A stretch of DNA of 64,000 nucleotides from Spirodela intermedia. Its lineage: Eukaryota > Streptophyta > Magnoliopsida > Alismatales > Araceae. The stretch lies in NCBI GenBank assembly GCA_902729315.2, contig LR746272.1, positions 496,001-560,000 of the forward strand, read 5' to 3'. Each line of letters begins with the position of its first letter. The first letter of the stretch is position 1. Shown here piece after piece: positions 1 to 12,300 of the stretch. Below the pieces are notes generated by a model. It worked only from the letters and a program-made list of their open reading frames with translations, was not told the origin of the DNA and ran no database searches. A program made the translations under genes and the position numbers.

Positions 1-369
1 ATGCAGTAATTAATTACATTTAGGATTCAAAAACCAGTGCACTAAGATGGAGGATCAATCGGATTAGGGAAACCTACAAGAAGGAAGCAGGTTTGAGCAA
101 ACAGGACAGGTGCTTCTAGTTTTATCATTCTGTCGTTGTCTTGGTCAACATTGGGAATGAATGGAGTTGATGGGGCTAGAAATACATAAGAAAAGGCACG
201 TATACAGAGTATCCCAATATCTTAGCATAATTACACTACTGGAAATCAGTAATCGATTAGAGTGTAATGTAAGGAAAATCTTCAATCCTAGTAATGGCAA
301 TGCTCATCACAATGACTACCAAATAAAACCTAAACACTAAAAAGGTGACAAGGGGCAAAATCATCATAC

Positions 370-1088
370 CTGGTGATGTCCCTGAAAGAGGATCACCAGC
401 TCCCTGAGTGAGAATTTCCACTCTCAGTCCACGCTAAAAAGTGGAGGTTGAACCTCAAAAAAAAATGAAAAAACAAAAACAAAAAGGAGTATGCGGGAGG
501 CATTTACCTGAAAGTAAATTCTTCTCGCTACTTCCAACTGAGACATCTCTGCATCAAGCGTACTGATCACTTCCAAGACTTCAGGGGTACTGACAAACCT
601 GACAAACCTGTAACATAACTAAATTTTGACATATGGCAAGAAAAAACTCGGAAGTACGCATTATGCCTTATAATAGCGCTAAAATAGTGGCTTTGGCTCA
701 TAGACAAGCACATTCCAAGAAAAATCAAATAATTATCAACTCGTAGTATCCACATGCATTCCTAACCTTTCAAGTGTTCCCTTATGAAACCATGAGCCAC
801 CATGCCCACGCTTCTCTATCTCTAGCTTTATAGACTGGATAGACTGGGTTGCCTGCTCTTCTGCAGCCTTTAGGTGGGATACAAAGGGTTTGAGCAGCCC
901 TGACGCAAGCTTTTCAGTCTTTCCATCGGCGGAAACAAACAATTCGCACCTGCAACCAAGTGAATGAGCACGGTATGGGCGCACATTCAAAAGAGAAAAA
1001 ACACAGGCATAGAGGCAGCATATACACACCGAGACCTCCTCGGTGACAGCTGAAATAGAGCAAAGTCAAGCGGAGTGTCAGAGTTCAT
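370..1088 (-). CDS. CIP7-related protein (COP1-interacting protein-related), N-terminal part
   Basis: The first four coding exons read on the minus strand are 1088-1030, 949-767, 607-508 and 403-370; phases join exactly. The protein opens [20 protein letters not shown] and continues through [26 protein letters not shown], then [14 protein letters not shown] and [15 protein letters not shown]. This is the conserved N-terminus of plant proteins related to COP1-interacting protein 7, a nuclear factor linked to light-dependent gene expression; a role for this copy is inferred only from the family. Exon 4 has two in-frame acceptors 30 bases apart (exon starting at 433 or 403). The 403 choice gives QGAGDP, which fits the family better. 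The rest of the gene lies beyond position 1; positions 1-369 look intronic. Confidence 0.8.
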
Positions 1089-2584
1089 ATTGCCAACAAT
1101 GCGGACAGAGAATCTCCACCTCGGTTCTTGATATACCAAGACCCACGTGAATGGGCGGCAGTAAGAGGTTATAGCCCACAGTGGTCGCCGTCGGCAAACA
1201 GGAACCCCCGAGCCACTGCAACCCTTGATATTCCCTTTCCAGAAGAAGTGGCAAAACGATTAGACCTTATGTACTACTGTTCTCGAAATCAGGAGCTCTC
1301 GTCGTCACTCCAAAAGACCCTAGAAGCAAGGACCTAGAAGGACCACGGGCGAGCCCCTAGAAGGGACCTTTTGAGTCAATGTCTCCCAAAGAAAAACTCG
1401 AAGAACGTCATCGATAGCACGACAGAATCCATTTAGGATAAAGATTAAATGAGAAGATTAAAACGAAGCCCTACAGGAAGATATGTCGCATTTCGGGACA
1501 GGACAGAATCCCTACAGAAGCCCTAATTCGATCCCGGAAGACAGTGAAACAGCGAGTACTCAAAACGAGAATAAAATTCCCAAAAAGCTAACCGATCCAG
1601 GACCAGCTCGTTCCTCCTCATTCCAAATAATGAGGACGGAGTTTCGCAAATGGGCAGCGGACATTCAAAAAGAGCACAGCGGGAGCCCATACAGGAGCAC
1701 GATGGGATCAGGTTCCTCTCCGAGAGCCCTCGACCAGCCGGCTCGATGTCCAGATCGGAATTGGAGAAGGAGGTAATGCCAAGCGTATCACAGCCTTCCT
1801 CATCCGATCAGGCATTGTTCGTCTTTGTAGGACTGGACATGTACAACCGAGCTCGGAAAGCACAGAGGACGGGACGGACAGTAGTACGGAGGAAGCAGGC
1901 TCCGTGCTCGTGCTCGTAGTCGGAACCGAATTCCTACCTGGCGCAGATCCTCCGGGGAGATCGGCGATTCAGATTCGCGAACTCCGGCATTGATCTCGAG
2001 CATTGCCCCCCAGTCCTCCCCCCCACCCCACCCCCGCTCTCTCTCTCTATCTCCCTTTCTCTCTGTATCTTCTCTCTCCCTGTCTGTACATTTTTCTACA
2101 TTACACTATTTCTCAAGCGGTCCGTTACACACTCTCTCTCTCCTCTCTTCCCCCCCTTTTCTTTCTCTCTCCTCCTCAGATTTTCCTTTCGAGAACCCTA
2201 GGTAAATGTCCGGCGCCGACGGTCTTTACTCCACCCTGCCTCACTCTCTCTCTCTCTCTCTCTCTCTCTCCCCCCGCCCCCCACACTGATCATTTTAAAG
2301 TATTTTAAAAAACGGCAAATTTTAAAATGCGTGGTGGAAATTATACGCGTCAATTAAAAAAAAAATTAATGACAAAAAATTAAGAGCTCAGTTTGCTCTT
2401 AAAAATACTGTTTTATTTATTTATATTTCCCATTAATCTGGCATTATATGATATTTTAAATAATAATAAAAAAATATTTTTACCAACAAGGGTATATAAC
2501 TAAATAATCAGCTATTCTGGTAGATACGTGAGTTCGGACAATTAGTTGGCCCACAGACGCAGAGAATCTGAGATGAAACCATGC
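1089..2584. other. Upstream region of the CIP7-related gene
   Basis: This stretch probably holds the leader and promoter of the minus-strand CIP7-related gene. Short open frames occur (for example 1483-1776 plus) but resemble no family and show no splice-compatible extension. Pyrimidine-rich sequence covers about 2015-2280 on the plus strand and includes a CT dinucleotide run. From about 2300 to 2530 the sequence becomes AT-rich with no coding signal. Confidence 0.5.
2244..2270. repeat. CT/GA microsatellite
   Basis: An uninterrupted CT dinucleotide run followed by a C-rich tail, inside a longer pyrimidine-rich strip from about 2015. On the minus strand it is a GA tract upstream of the CIP7-related gene. 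Confidence 0.9.
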
Positions 2585-2770
2585 CACGTGTTCCCCCACG
2601 TGAGAACCACGCACGTGCGAGTCGTGTGATTTTGTTCGTTCCCACGAGCGCCAGGCAGAACCGTTATCTGTGAGATGCGATTTGATGCGCACAGACGTCT
2701 GTGCGCAACGGGGAGTACCTTAATATTTGGCGGCGCCACGTAGAGCCATGAAAATCTTTGTCCTCACGTG
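2585..2770. promoter_or_regulatory. Cluster of four CACGTG G-boxes
   Basis: Perfect CACGTG palindromes lie at 2585-2590, 2597-2602, 2612-2617 and 2765-2770. The first three fall within 33 bases. By chance one such hexamer is expected about every 4 kb. G-boxes bind bZIP and bHLH factors (ABA, light and jasmonate responses). A TTAAAAA stretch near 2804 could act as a TATA element for plus-strand transcription. The target gene is unclear: either the minus-strand CIP7-related gene or an unidentified plus-strand unit at 2830-3420. Confidence 0.6.
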
Positions 2771-2829
2771 AGCATATCCGTACAACAGTGAGTGAGCCAG
2801 GTGCTTAAAAACCCAGCCCACTTGAAAGA

Positions 2830-3420
2830 GTCACTACCCGCCGCCTACAAGGGCGGCGATTAAAGTGAAGCTACGCCGCCGCCCGCCGTCCGCCGTGGAA
2901 GAGGAACAGCCGCCGCGATCCCTCCTCCACTGGTCGGCGCCGGATAGCTCCCCCACCGCCATTGCAGCTGACCGGAAGACTCTGCTCGGCTACGCTAGCA
3001 TTACCCGCCAATGCGCGCGGCAGGTCCCCCGGCGGTAAGATCCAGAACCTCGATCGTTGCCGCATCATCCAGGCTCTGGACCCGCTACCATGGTTATTAT
3101 TTCCAGGTTCGTGTATTCCTTCGGGAGGGACGATGTCGAACCCTAGGTGCCCGTCTTTCTGCTGATTCTTCCCCTTGTTCGAATCGAGGATTGTAACTGG
3201 AGAGGATGCGCTCCATCAGAGCAGGGGGATCACCCAATTGCAGAGGTTCTACAGCTGACGAACGCCGTGACCAGTTCTATGGAGTGTTCTCTCTCAAGAA
3301 GATCTGGGTGTCTGGGGATGACGGAGACCAAGGTTTTTCTGTCAGTTTTGAAGCTCTGAGGATGTAGAACTCTCCTTTGACCGGGATTCGTGGGGCCCTA
3401 CGACGAAGATGACGGACCTA
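2830..3420 (+). pseudogene. Unidentified coding-like segments, possible gene remnant
   Basis: Two stretches look protein-like on the plus strand, but no intact gene can be built. The first (about 2860-3043) reads through EEEQPPRSLLHWSAPDSSP and RKTLLGYASITRQCARQ, lacks an ATG and ends at a good donor (CGGCG then gtaaga). The second starts at ATG 3206 and reads MRSIRAGGSPN, then DERRDQFYGVFSLKKIWVSG and GFSVSFEALRM to a stop at about 3366. A second frame then continues as EDVELSFDRDSWGPTTKMTD to a stop near 3420, as if a frameshift separated them. I do not recognise the family. It could be a decayed gene, a short lineage-specific gene or chance. The G-box cluster and a TATA-like site lie just upstream. 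Confidence 0.3.
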
Positions 3421-3562
3421 TGTGGAAAGCTTGTCACCACGTAACATGCCTGGGTTTATCTCAATCAGCTGCCAGATGAACAGATCGATGAAAAGATTCG
3501 CGGGGGAGCCGATCTGATTGATGGGGAGCGGGGAGCCCGGCGCCCCACCGTTAACCATGAGA

Positions 3563-3588
3563 CGGAGGAGCGAGAGAGAGAGAGAGAG
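3563..3588. repeat. GA microsatellite
   Basis: A short GA dinucleotide tract about 120 bases downstream of the trihelix stop codon, probably in or near its 3' untranslated region. Confidence 0.7.
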
Positions 3589-3709
3589 TTAAAAGAGAGA
3601 ACTTTACAGTGGGATCTACCACGGGGTCCTACCTGCCTGTGAAGGGGGGAAGAAGGGGGGAAGGCGACTGGGTGCGAGACACGGGCAATTTCTTTCTCCA
3701 CCCGGAGGG

Positions 3710-4828
3710 CTAATCTGAGTTGTCGCTGTTACTGTGGGTGGCGGCGGTGGCGTCGGCGTCGGCGGCGGTGGGCTGGACGTTGCGCTTGAGCTGGGTGAGC
3801 TCCATCTGGGTCTTCATGAAGAACTGCATCCGCTGCAGCTCGAGCTCCTTGGCGAAACCCATGCGCTGCTTCTCCATCTCCACCACCTGCTGCAGCTTCG
3901 AGCTCTCCACCCGCTCGTAGACCTCGCCGAACATGAGGATGGCCTCGGTGAGCTCCCGCAGACCCTCCCCCCATTCCTGGATCATCTTCCTCCCCACCGG
4001 CATAACCGGCGGCGGCGGCGGCTCCCTCCACGCGGCTCTCGCCTTCTTCCGCGCTGCCGCCGACAGCTTCGGGGGAGGGCTCTCCGACGAGTCCGGCGAC
4101 GCCGCCGCAGCCGCTGCCGCCGCCGCAGCCGCCGCCGCGACGGCGATGGGAGCGGTCCTCGGGTTGGGCAGCCGGGCCTTCCTCTTCTGGAAGTGGTGGA
4201 AGGACCGGGGGCCGACGGGAACGGCCACCGGAAGGTGGGGGGCTCGGAGATGGTTCCCTGGCTTGGCCTTGGAAGCAGGCAGCGCCGCCGCCAGCGAGGA
4301 GGAGGAGGGGGAAGGAGGCTTGGAGCCGACGAGCCGGTCGAGGCGGCCGAAGAAGGGCCACTTGGAGGGCCCCCCACCGGAGGCGGCGCGGGCCTTCTCG
4401 AGCTTGTACTTCTTCTTCAAGGTGTCCACCCTGTTCTTGCACTGGACGTCGGACTTCGGGGGCTTGCCGTAGTCGTCGCGGGCGCTGACGATCTCCGCCA
4501 CCACCTGCCAGTGGTGCTGCCTCAGGTTCCCCCTGCTCAGCTCCACGAATCTCTCCCCCCACGCCTCGATCAGCACCGCCGTAGCCCCCTCGCTCCAGCA
4601 GTCCTCCCTCCCGCCGCCGCCGCCGGCGCCGGCGCTGCCCCCGTTGCCGCCGGAGGACGCGCCGGCGGCCTTGATCAGGGCTGCTGTGGTCGCCGCCGGG
4701 AGGCTCCCCGCCGGGGGGGACGCCGTCGGGGGGGGCCAGGACGCGGATCGGGCGGCGTCGGCGCCGCCGGGGCTCGCCGACGACGGCGACGACGGCTGGA
4801 AAGACCGCGCGTCGTCGTCGTCTTCCAT
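3710..4828 (-). CDS. Trihelix transcription factor, ASIL/ENAP (SIP1) type
   Basis: A single-exon gene of 372 residues. The N-terminus is acidic then Ser/Pro/Gly-rich. The trihelix DNA-binding domain spans roughly residues 74-168: it starts [17 protein letters not shown], carries tryptophans at 78, 90 and 107, and ends [14 protein letters not shown]. The motif [20 protein letters not shown] is diagnostic of the 6b-interacting-protein (SIP1) clade, which includes ASIL1/2 (repressors of embryo genes in seedlings) and ENAP1/2. An alanine run lies in the middle. A charged, probably coiled-coil segment near the C-terminus ([20 protein letters not shown], then [12 protein letters not shown]) is typical of the clade. 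Target genes are not predictable from sequence. The coding sequence is extremely GC-rich, so long open frames in other frames and on the other strand are composition artefacts. Confidence 0.9.
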   Translation of the reverse strand: MEDDDDARSFQPSSPSSASPGGADAARSASWPPPTASPPAGSLPAATTAALIKAAGASSGGNGGSAGAGGGGGREDCWSEGATAVLIEAWGERFVELSRGNLRQHHWQVVAEIVSARDDYGKPPKSDVQCKNRVDTLKKKYKLEKARAASGGGPSKWPFFGRLDRLVGSKPPSPSSSSLAAALPASKAKPGNHLRAPHLPVAVPVGPRSFHHFQKRKARLPNPRTAPIAVAAAAAAAAAAAAASPDSSESPPPKLSAAARKKARAAWREPPPPPVMPVGRKMIQEWGEGLRELTEAILMFGEVYERVESSKLQQVVEMEKQRMGFAKELELQRMQFFMKTQMELTQLKRNVQPTAADADATAATHSNSDNSD

Positions 4829-5689
4829 CGGAGGGAGGAACAGCGAGGCGGGGATCGAGCTGCTGCGCCTGCCGGCGGCGGCGGCGGCGGCTAGGGTTTC
4901 CGGGGGGGGGGGCGACCGGCGGCAGGACCGACGGAAGGGAAGAAGGGCGTGGGGGGATTTTGACGGCTCCGGGGTTTCCCTCTTTCACCTTTGGTTGATT
5001 TTTCAGTTTTTATTTATTAATCGAGGGTTCTGTTCGAACGACGCCGGCGGGAGGCGCGGTGGGGGCTCGTCACCTGACGGCGCACCCGCCTGAGAGGGGG
5101 GCCGTCGGTCCGGCGGGGTGACCTGGCCCCCCGCCCCACATGTCGCCCGTGGACAACGAGGGGAGATGGGCCGGCGGTGCCGGCCGCGGGCCTCGTCGCC
5201 GGGAAACCCTCCGCTGGGAAAATCTAACCTCTACGACGGGCTGACGTGGAAATCCTCCCACCTCTCTCCCGGCTGGATTCTCCCGCCGACGACCCCCCGA
5301 ACTTCGCTGTCTGACGCCGTCAACGACAACTGGCGGCGGCGGGTCAGCCCGGGCGCCGTCAGAGTCGTCACCCGCCCTGACCCGTCGGCTGCCCCAAATT
5401 ACCACTGGTCAACGCGCGAGCTGAGCGCCGGCGGCGGGGGGAGTTCATCGCTCGATCTACCCGGAGATACTCGGCCGTTGACTCGGTGTAGGAAACCCCA
5501 GTTTTTCACTGGACATGGACGAAAGAGCTTCCAGTTGACTTCACCGCACACTAATAAATCCTCGACGACGAGTGGATTTCATAGGGATTGTGCCGTTGCT
5601 GTTCATAACATCAGGGTGCAATTCAACCCAGAGAGAGCGAGAGAGAGAGAGAGAGAGGATGATTACCTGAAATGGGAAGCATCGGAGGG
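4829..5689. other. Trihelix upstream region and NUP107 3' flank
   Basis: GC-rich intergenic sequence. The part next to 4829 should hold the trihelix leader and promoter (a short AT-rich patch lies at about 4995-5030). The part next to 5690 should hold the NUP107 3' untranslated region, with a GA tract at about 5637-5658. Open frames here match no family. Confidence 0.5.
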
Positions 5690-5826
5690 CTAGGAATCCT
5701 CCTCGGGAGGGTCCATTCTGTACAACGTGCAGTCCCTCTCGAAGAGTAAAAACTCCTGGAGAACCATACATACGGCAGCAGGCGATATCAGATCAAACGG
5801 GTCAAAAGTCTTTTTATTTTTATTTT

Positions 5827-5861
<35 letters not shown>

Positions 5862-6064
5862 CCCGTTGGTGCCCGGGTTAGAGAACGCGCTCATACCTGC
5901 AACTGCTGCCGGCTGAACAGACCGAGCATCCCAGACCGGCTCGAGGCAACCAGCTCCACCAGACGGTCGCGATCCTCCCACGTCTCCCCGGTTTCGGCGA
6001 GGGAAAGACAAATCTAAATAAATAAATAATAAACAGATAATTATACATATATATTATTATTATT

Positions 6065-6100
<36 letters not shown>

Positions 6101-6317
6101 GGAGAGGGTCATCACCTGCATGCAGCGGAGAACGAGCTCGGGGAGGCAGCAGCGGCGACAGAGACCCCTGACGATGTAAGTAGCAGGGGATTGCAGGGAG
6201 CCCTCGCTGTCTGAGCACCAAGCATCCAGCCGCGAGATCTCCAGGGTGACCCCCGATTGAAACCGGCTCAGTTCGCCTGCGTTCACAAGTCCAGAGCAAA
6301 GATATATAAATATATAC

Positions 6318-6359
<42 letters not shown>

Positions 6360-9300
6360 TGAAATACCTTTGAAGCCGGCTGAGATGATGGCAGCAAGGA
6401 TACCCCCATCGTCGGCTGCATGGAAGCCGAGGCCATCGCCGTCGACTGCCAGACATCGGAGAGAGACTTCCACACAGTAGCTGTCTCTTGGAGAGATGGC
6501 GACATTAATCTGGCATTATTTCAAACAATTTTAAAAAGGAGCGGTATTATCGTCTTCTGGGGCAGGGGAAGAAGAAACAGTTGTATCACGGACCATCATT
6601 CGCCGTTTCAGCACATCCTCTTCGGTGACGCAGCCATACAGCGCGCTGGTCAGCGTAGTGCATGACGCTGCGTCGGGGCGCAGGCATTCACCAGAAGCCA
6701 GGCACAGCATCGCAGTAGCATCTAGCTCGATGAACATGTGCTCGGACGGATCGCACGCACTCTTCTCAGCCGAGGACATCCAGGGAGCTTCCTCTCCTGC
6801 TTTGTAAGTTCATGAATATCTTAGTATCAAAGAGGAAATCAAACTATTATTATTATTACTATTATGATTATCATCTTCATATATTGCTCCATGCATCGCG
6901 GTAAGTAACTGGAGATGAGATCAAACTAAATGAACAGGGAAATAAAAACTGAACAGGCGATCTTCATGCACCATTTCAGTATCAATGCGGAAATCAAATT
7001 ATTATTATTATTACTATGATTATCACCATCACATATTGCTCCATGCATCACGGTAAGTACCTGGAGATGAGATCAAACTGAATGATCAGGGAACATGATA
7101 AGAACGCGGCCACTGAAGTTAGAATAATCTTAACAATGATCAAGATTTATCAAAGAAGTACAGAAAGCTGATGTGGAAACGAGGCAAGCGTTGCTGGCCC
7201 ATCTATCACTACTCGGAATTGATGTCAATAGAAATCATGCACACATCAAGCAGAAAACATAGAAAGCGGTAAGCAGAACGAACAGAAAACTAAGGCAGAA
7301 GTAATGTTTGCAGAAATGCCCACAAGCCACCGACTCACTTTCTAAGAGTAGGAGTGATGCGGCTAGAGCCTCCTTGGCCACTGCTGTCGCTCTCTCTTTT
7401 TCCTCGAGGGAAAGATCGCTGGATGGGACATCTGCGTTGTCTAACTCAAATCTGAGCCAGTTTCTGTATGTCGCATCGCATGAATAATACTCCCTCTGCG
7501 TTGATATGAAATAATTGGAAAATAAGTTAGAGACTAAAGCTCCCAGACACTTGTACAACCCGGGCTGTTTCATTTACCGGCGGCAGGCAAAAACACAGTT
7601 GGAGGAGGACGGTGATGCAGACTAGCTGAGAGGTTGGTTGGTTCCATTCAACCTTGAATTGGGATCAGCTCAGCCAAATTGGCCAATATGAAGTAAAAAG
7701 GTTTGAGATTTTTGTCTGGGAGAAAAAGAATTGGGAGGAGAAAGAGGCAGGTTTACAAATTTCGGTTTCAATAAAATGGGCAAGAAGGCAATTGAACACC
7801 AGAGGAAATCTGCCACAATAATTCATCCCGAAACAGTGGACGAGGCAAAATGTGGTTCACTGAAGAGATCTAGGGGGTGGAATCGTTGACTTTCAGGTCG
7901 AGTTGACCCGCTATGGCAGCCATTTTTTAATAAATCTTTCAAGAACCCAAAAAAAAAAGAAAAAAAGAAAAAAAAGGAAGCTTTTCATCAGAAAAAGCAT
8001 AGGGACATTGAGGCATACCCAGTCTTCAAATTCATGAAGATTCGAAGTAACAATTTGCTCATCAAGGGAAAGAAGGGTCTCCATTGGTTGCTTCAGAAGC
8101 TCCGCAAGGAAGCTCAGTAACTTGTGAGCTCCAATTGGCATTTTAGGAACTCTCCATAATGATATCAGAGCAAACTCCCGAAAAAGAATGTTACTACAAT
8201 AAAAAAAAACAAAAAAATTACTAAATGATAGCATGTACGAGATCAACCAGGAAACTTGAAACAAAACTAAACCAATAAATTGGCGCATTAATGTAATAAC
8301 AGGAGGTTACATGAATGAATAACAGAGAGAAGACAATCCACATAGATATAGATGCGGATATGTAAGAGTGAAAACTAATTGGAGGAAATTTTCTGGAAAA
8401 AAAAATAAATTACTTCTTAGATACAGCCAATTCAGGTCAGAGTTGATTTTTCTTTCAAATGTTTTTAACCTTGCTATAGAGCAGTCGACAGCATTGTTCA
8501 CCATGACATGTCTCATTTTATGAGATATACAAATAATGAGATTTTGACAGATGAACTAAATAACAGATTCCAATTTTCAAGGTGGAAATTACGGAGGGAT
8601 TAAAACATGACAATCTTAAAAGAGAACTGAGAAGTGATACATGAAAGGTAGTCTTTGTCAGAGGAAGAGGAGACAGAAGCATCTTATTCAGGTAGAGAAT
8701 CAAGATGTTGCTCAGAAAGACCATTTCCACTATATAGGCTCAAAAATTAACAAGGACAAACGAATCGTCCAATGACAAAATTATCTGGACGAAATTGAAA
8801 TCAAATTCAAGGGTTCTCTATCAACGGAAATTTCTAGAACATGACAGTTGGTCAACCATGATGTAGAGTGTTGGACTCCAAAGAACGACCAATGGACAAG
8901 AGGATGATAGAATAAGATGAGAAAAGGCTACTCCCCTGTCTAAAATGAAATACTAGAAAATTCGCACAAGTTTATGCGATAGGAATAGAACAAGCTGAGG
9001 TTGTTCCAAAAGACTGGTTGACCGTTTACTGCTGCATAGTAGAAGAAAAATACCTATGAAACAATGCCCTCATGAGAAGTTTGGCATTGACAACTGTAAA
9101 ATCGCCAATAGCGGAGGGTGGTGTGAAGCAAAGCCATTGGACTGCATTGGCCTTCTGTAGGGACTGTAAGCGATGCTGTTCAGCGACATCAGATGATTCA
9201 CCATCATATTGCCTGATTTTCGTCTCTCGAGACCGGGATAGAACCCTGTCAACAGAAGTTTCCTTTAATACGCACGTATTTCAGAATTCTATTCAGCAGT

Positions 9301-12300
9301 AATAGGAAACAATTTAATGATTGATGAACTAACCTTTCAATAATATCCTCAAAGGATGCTTTTGAGTCTTCCCCAGAAGAGAAAGGCAAATATCGTATGC
9401 CAGAAAGAAAGATTTTATGTTTAACATGAAGGCTGTCATCAGAACCAAAAATAGCATTGTTACAAGTGATTTATGATAGGAAGATTGTCAGAATCACGCA
9501 TAATTCACGCAGCAGGAATTAAATCCGGCTGGCTTAAGACTACAAATATTGAAAATGATCTTTACATATTATTAAATCACATTTTGTAACACGTTGTATG
9601 AAAGAGTGCACACGTTTCACGGGAAATCTTATGGGAAATTAAGTCTCAGGGCACAACCGAAATGCAAGTAAAATAAATTATAAGAAATACCTTTCATTGA
9701 TTTCACACCACTTGTATAAGAAATCACGAAAAATGTTCACAGTTCCAAAAGAAGGAAGGTTACCTGTCATTGAGTTTTTCTTCCATCATGTGGACAAAGA
9801 GGTCAATACAGAGGTGACGAGCTAACTGAGAGGCATAAACACCAACCAACTCCTCATGCTGCTTAGAAAATAAGAATAATGCATACCTGAAATTATGTAG
9901 GCAAAAAGGAAATCATCTTCAATATGCTTAACTTGATTGGAATCTTATTATTCCTAAAGTGATGGGATAAAGCTGAGTAAGATGACCAGTCCTGATGAAT
10001 GATAACATATTTGGCAATGATTTAAAAAATTTATGCACAATTTACTAGCTGAAGGAAGTTCACATCGCAAGATGATATCAGCACAAAATGCACCCAAAAC
10101 ATGGGAGCCGTTGCAAGTAGCGAACCCAATCGAATGTTTCGATGGCAAGTCTGATTAGTTAAGCTTCGTCAGGATTTCACCCGTTACACCTACATCAGTC
10201 AAGTAAAAGTTGGGAGGTGCAGCTTTACTAGGGGGACCTATCTGCAACAAATTTATTTCTAAATGGTTCTTGATCTGACTTGCAATTCAAGCCTCTGTTG
10301 CTAGATCATTCTCTCCTAAACCAACTGTGAGTGCCTTAATGCATCAGACATCTGCGGTTAAATCATATGCCAGTACATAAACCTCAAATGAAAAAGTTGT
10401 ATCACCAGGAATTTGTGCACTTTTCGAAAGATGTACTAGGCAAGGTGAATACACTCACATATGAAGAATGTAATCACCAACAGTCATAAGCTTCTTTTTG
10501 AAAGTATCCTTCATTTCATCCGGGAATAAATATCTGAGAACGAGAACGAGATGTGCCGAAAAGCGAATCATCTGTGGATCACATTGAGGCCTGACAAAAT
10601 CAAACAACACTTTTATCGACAAAATTTCAAAATAAAACATAATTAACTTCCAAAATCTTCACCCAGATGACTCCTTCGAATGAAATTAGAAAAGAAGGTT
10701 CCACTACCTCAAAACATTTTGAAAATCTTCAGCTGGAGAAATCCACGACCATAGAACATCCAATAGATTTGCAATATCCCCCGTCATTAAATTCATCTGC
10801 CAGGAAAGGTAGGCAAGTAGATGTTACTTCTTCAGCAATTGATTTTGCCATAGAAGAGAATAAATCACAGACATAGTAGTAGAGATAAGCTGAACAAGTC
10901 CTGAATAAGCTGATTTAGGATTCAACTACGGGGACCGTACCAGAGTGTGTGATATCACATCACCATACAAGTCAAAATAAGTTGAAAAAAGCATGGTCAG
11001 GGTCATGAGATATGGTTACGTATCAGAACGAGTCCGGATAGCATATATTAAAGACAACCAGCAGGCTTCAGATGACTATTCATCATTTACACCATGGATG
11101 CAACCTTATGCCAGACCAGTAAAGAGAAATTCCGTGGTGGACAAACAAGAGCTCTGCCAGGTACCAATAAAAGCCTATGATACCGTTTAATAGAAAGATA
11201 GACGAAATAAAATACAAAACAACATTATCAGAAGGCCAAAAACATTCAGATATTTTTCAGAACAAAACAAGCAAGGCATGTTCAAGAGAACAATACAAAG
11301 AATGAATCAGTATTTCCTTCCTAATTACCCACGCAATATTACCTATATAAATGCATGAAAAAAACATAGGCCACACAAAAAAAATTGTCATTCGTGATCT
11401 GATCTTTAAAGTCAAAGACAATAAGAAACTTGAAATATACCATGAAGCAGTAAACCATCAATAAACCAAACTGTCTAATTCGTTTCAACAATGTGATTTT
11501 ACGTTAAAAACTTATAAAACACCTTAACATCTATAAAGCAGTAGTCCAAATGACGTGTTTTTAATTAATTTCGTAAGATTCTGTCAACTTAATCAAAGGC
11601 AACGTATACTCACAACAGTTTGGTTTCACGCATGAACTGACAGAATTTTTCAACTTAATTGAGATTTGTATGACATAAAAATGAACAATAGCGAGGGAGT
11701 TGAAATCACAAACAGCCTGGAACTTCTTTACCTCAATTTGTCGATGTTGTTCTTTGCACGCTCTAGAAACTGCATCATGTACAATATCACTGCAGCAGCA
11801 CAACATTCCATTAAACCAGACCGATATTTGGGCAGAGTCAGTGTGTAGATATTGTGTACCTCGAATGGAGCTTCTGAAGAAGAGAAGACAGGTCCCTTGG
11901 TTGCTGATCAATAACATGTTGAGGCCAGCTTTCTGAATCAGCCAAGGATTGTGAAGCTAAGCCTTCCTCAGAAATACCATTTCCATCACCCCCATAATTT
12001 CTCATCGGTTCAATTCTTTCTTGTTGAAACTGAGACAATTGTAAGTCAACTTGTAGATCAAGCCATGATTTTGCCATTGCCCAGCATGCTGACTGGTTCA
12101 TCACAAAAAAACTACCATTAGGGCTGGTAACAGGACCAATGGCGGACTTCTCCAAGTCTGAGCACATCACAGTCGAAGGAAAAAATAATACAAGTGAGAT
12201 AAGTCCCCATAGAGAGAATGAAATCCCAGAAACAACTGCCATCAGTACATGCCACTACAAGAACATTAACCGTAACATATAAAAGCTCAAGCATTTACGC

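Noticed and set aside
1483-1919. Two overlapping short plus-strand frames upstream of the CIP7-related gene
   Set aside because: Their products have no recognisable domain, and they lie where the leader or promoter of the minus-strand gene is expected.
3734-4894. Long open frames on the plus strand and in the second minus frame over the trihelix gene
   Set aside because: They are artefacts of extreme GC content. They give Arg/Gly/Pro-rich low-complexity products and overlap a real trihelix domain in another frame.
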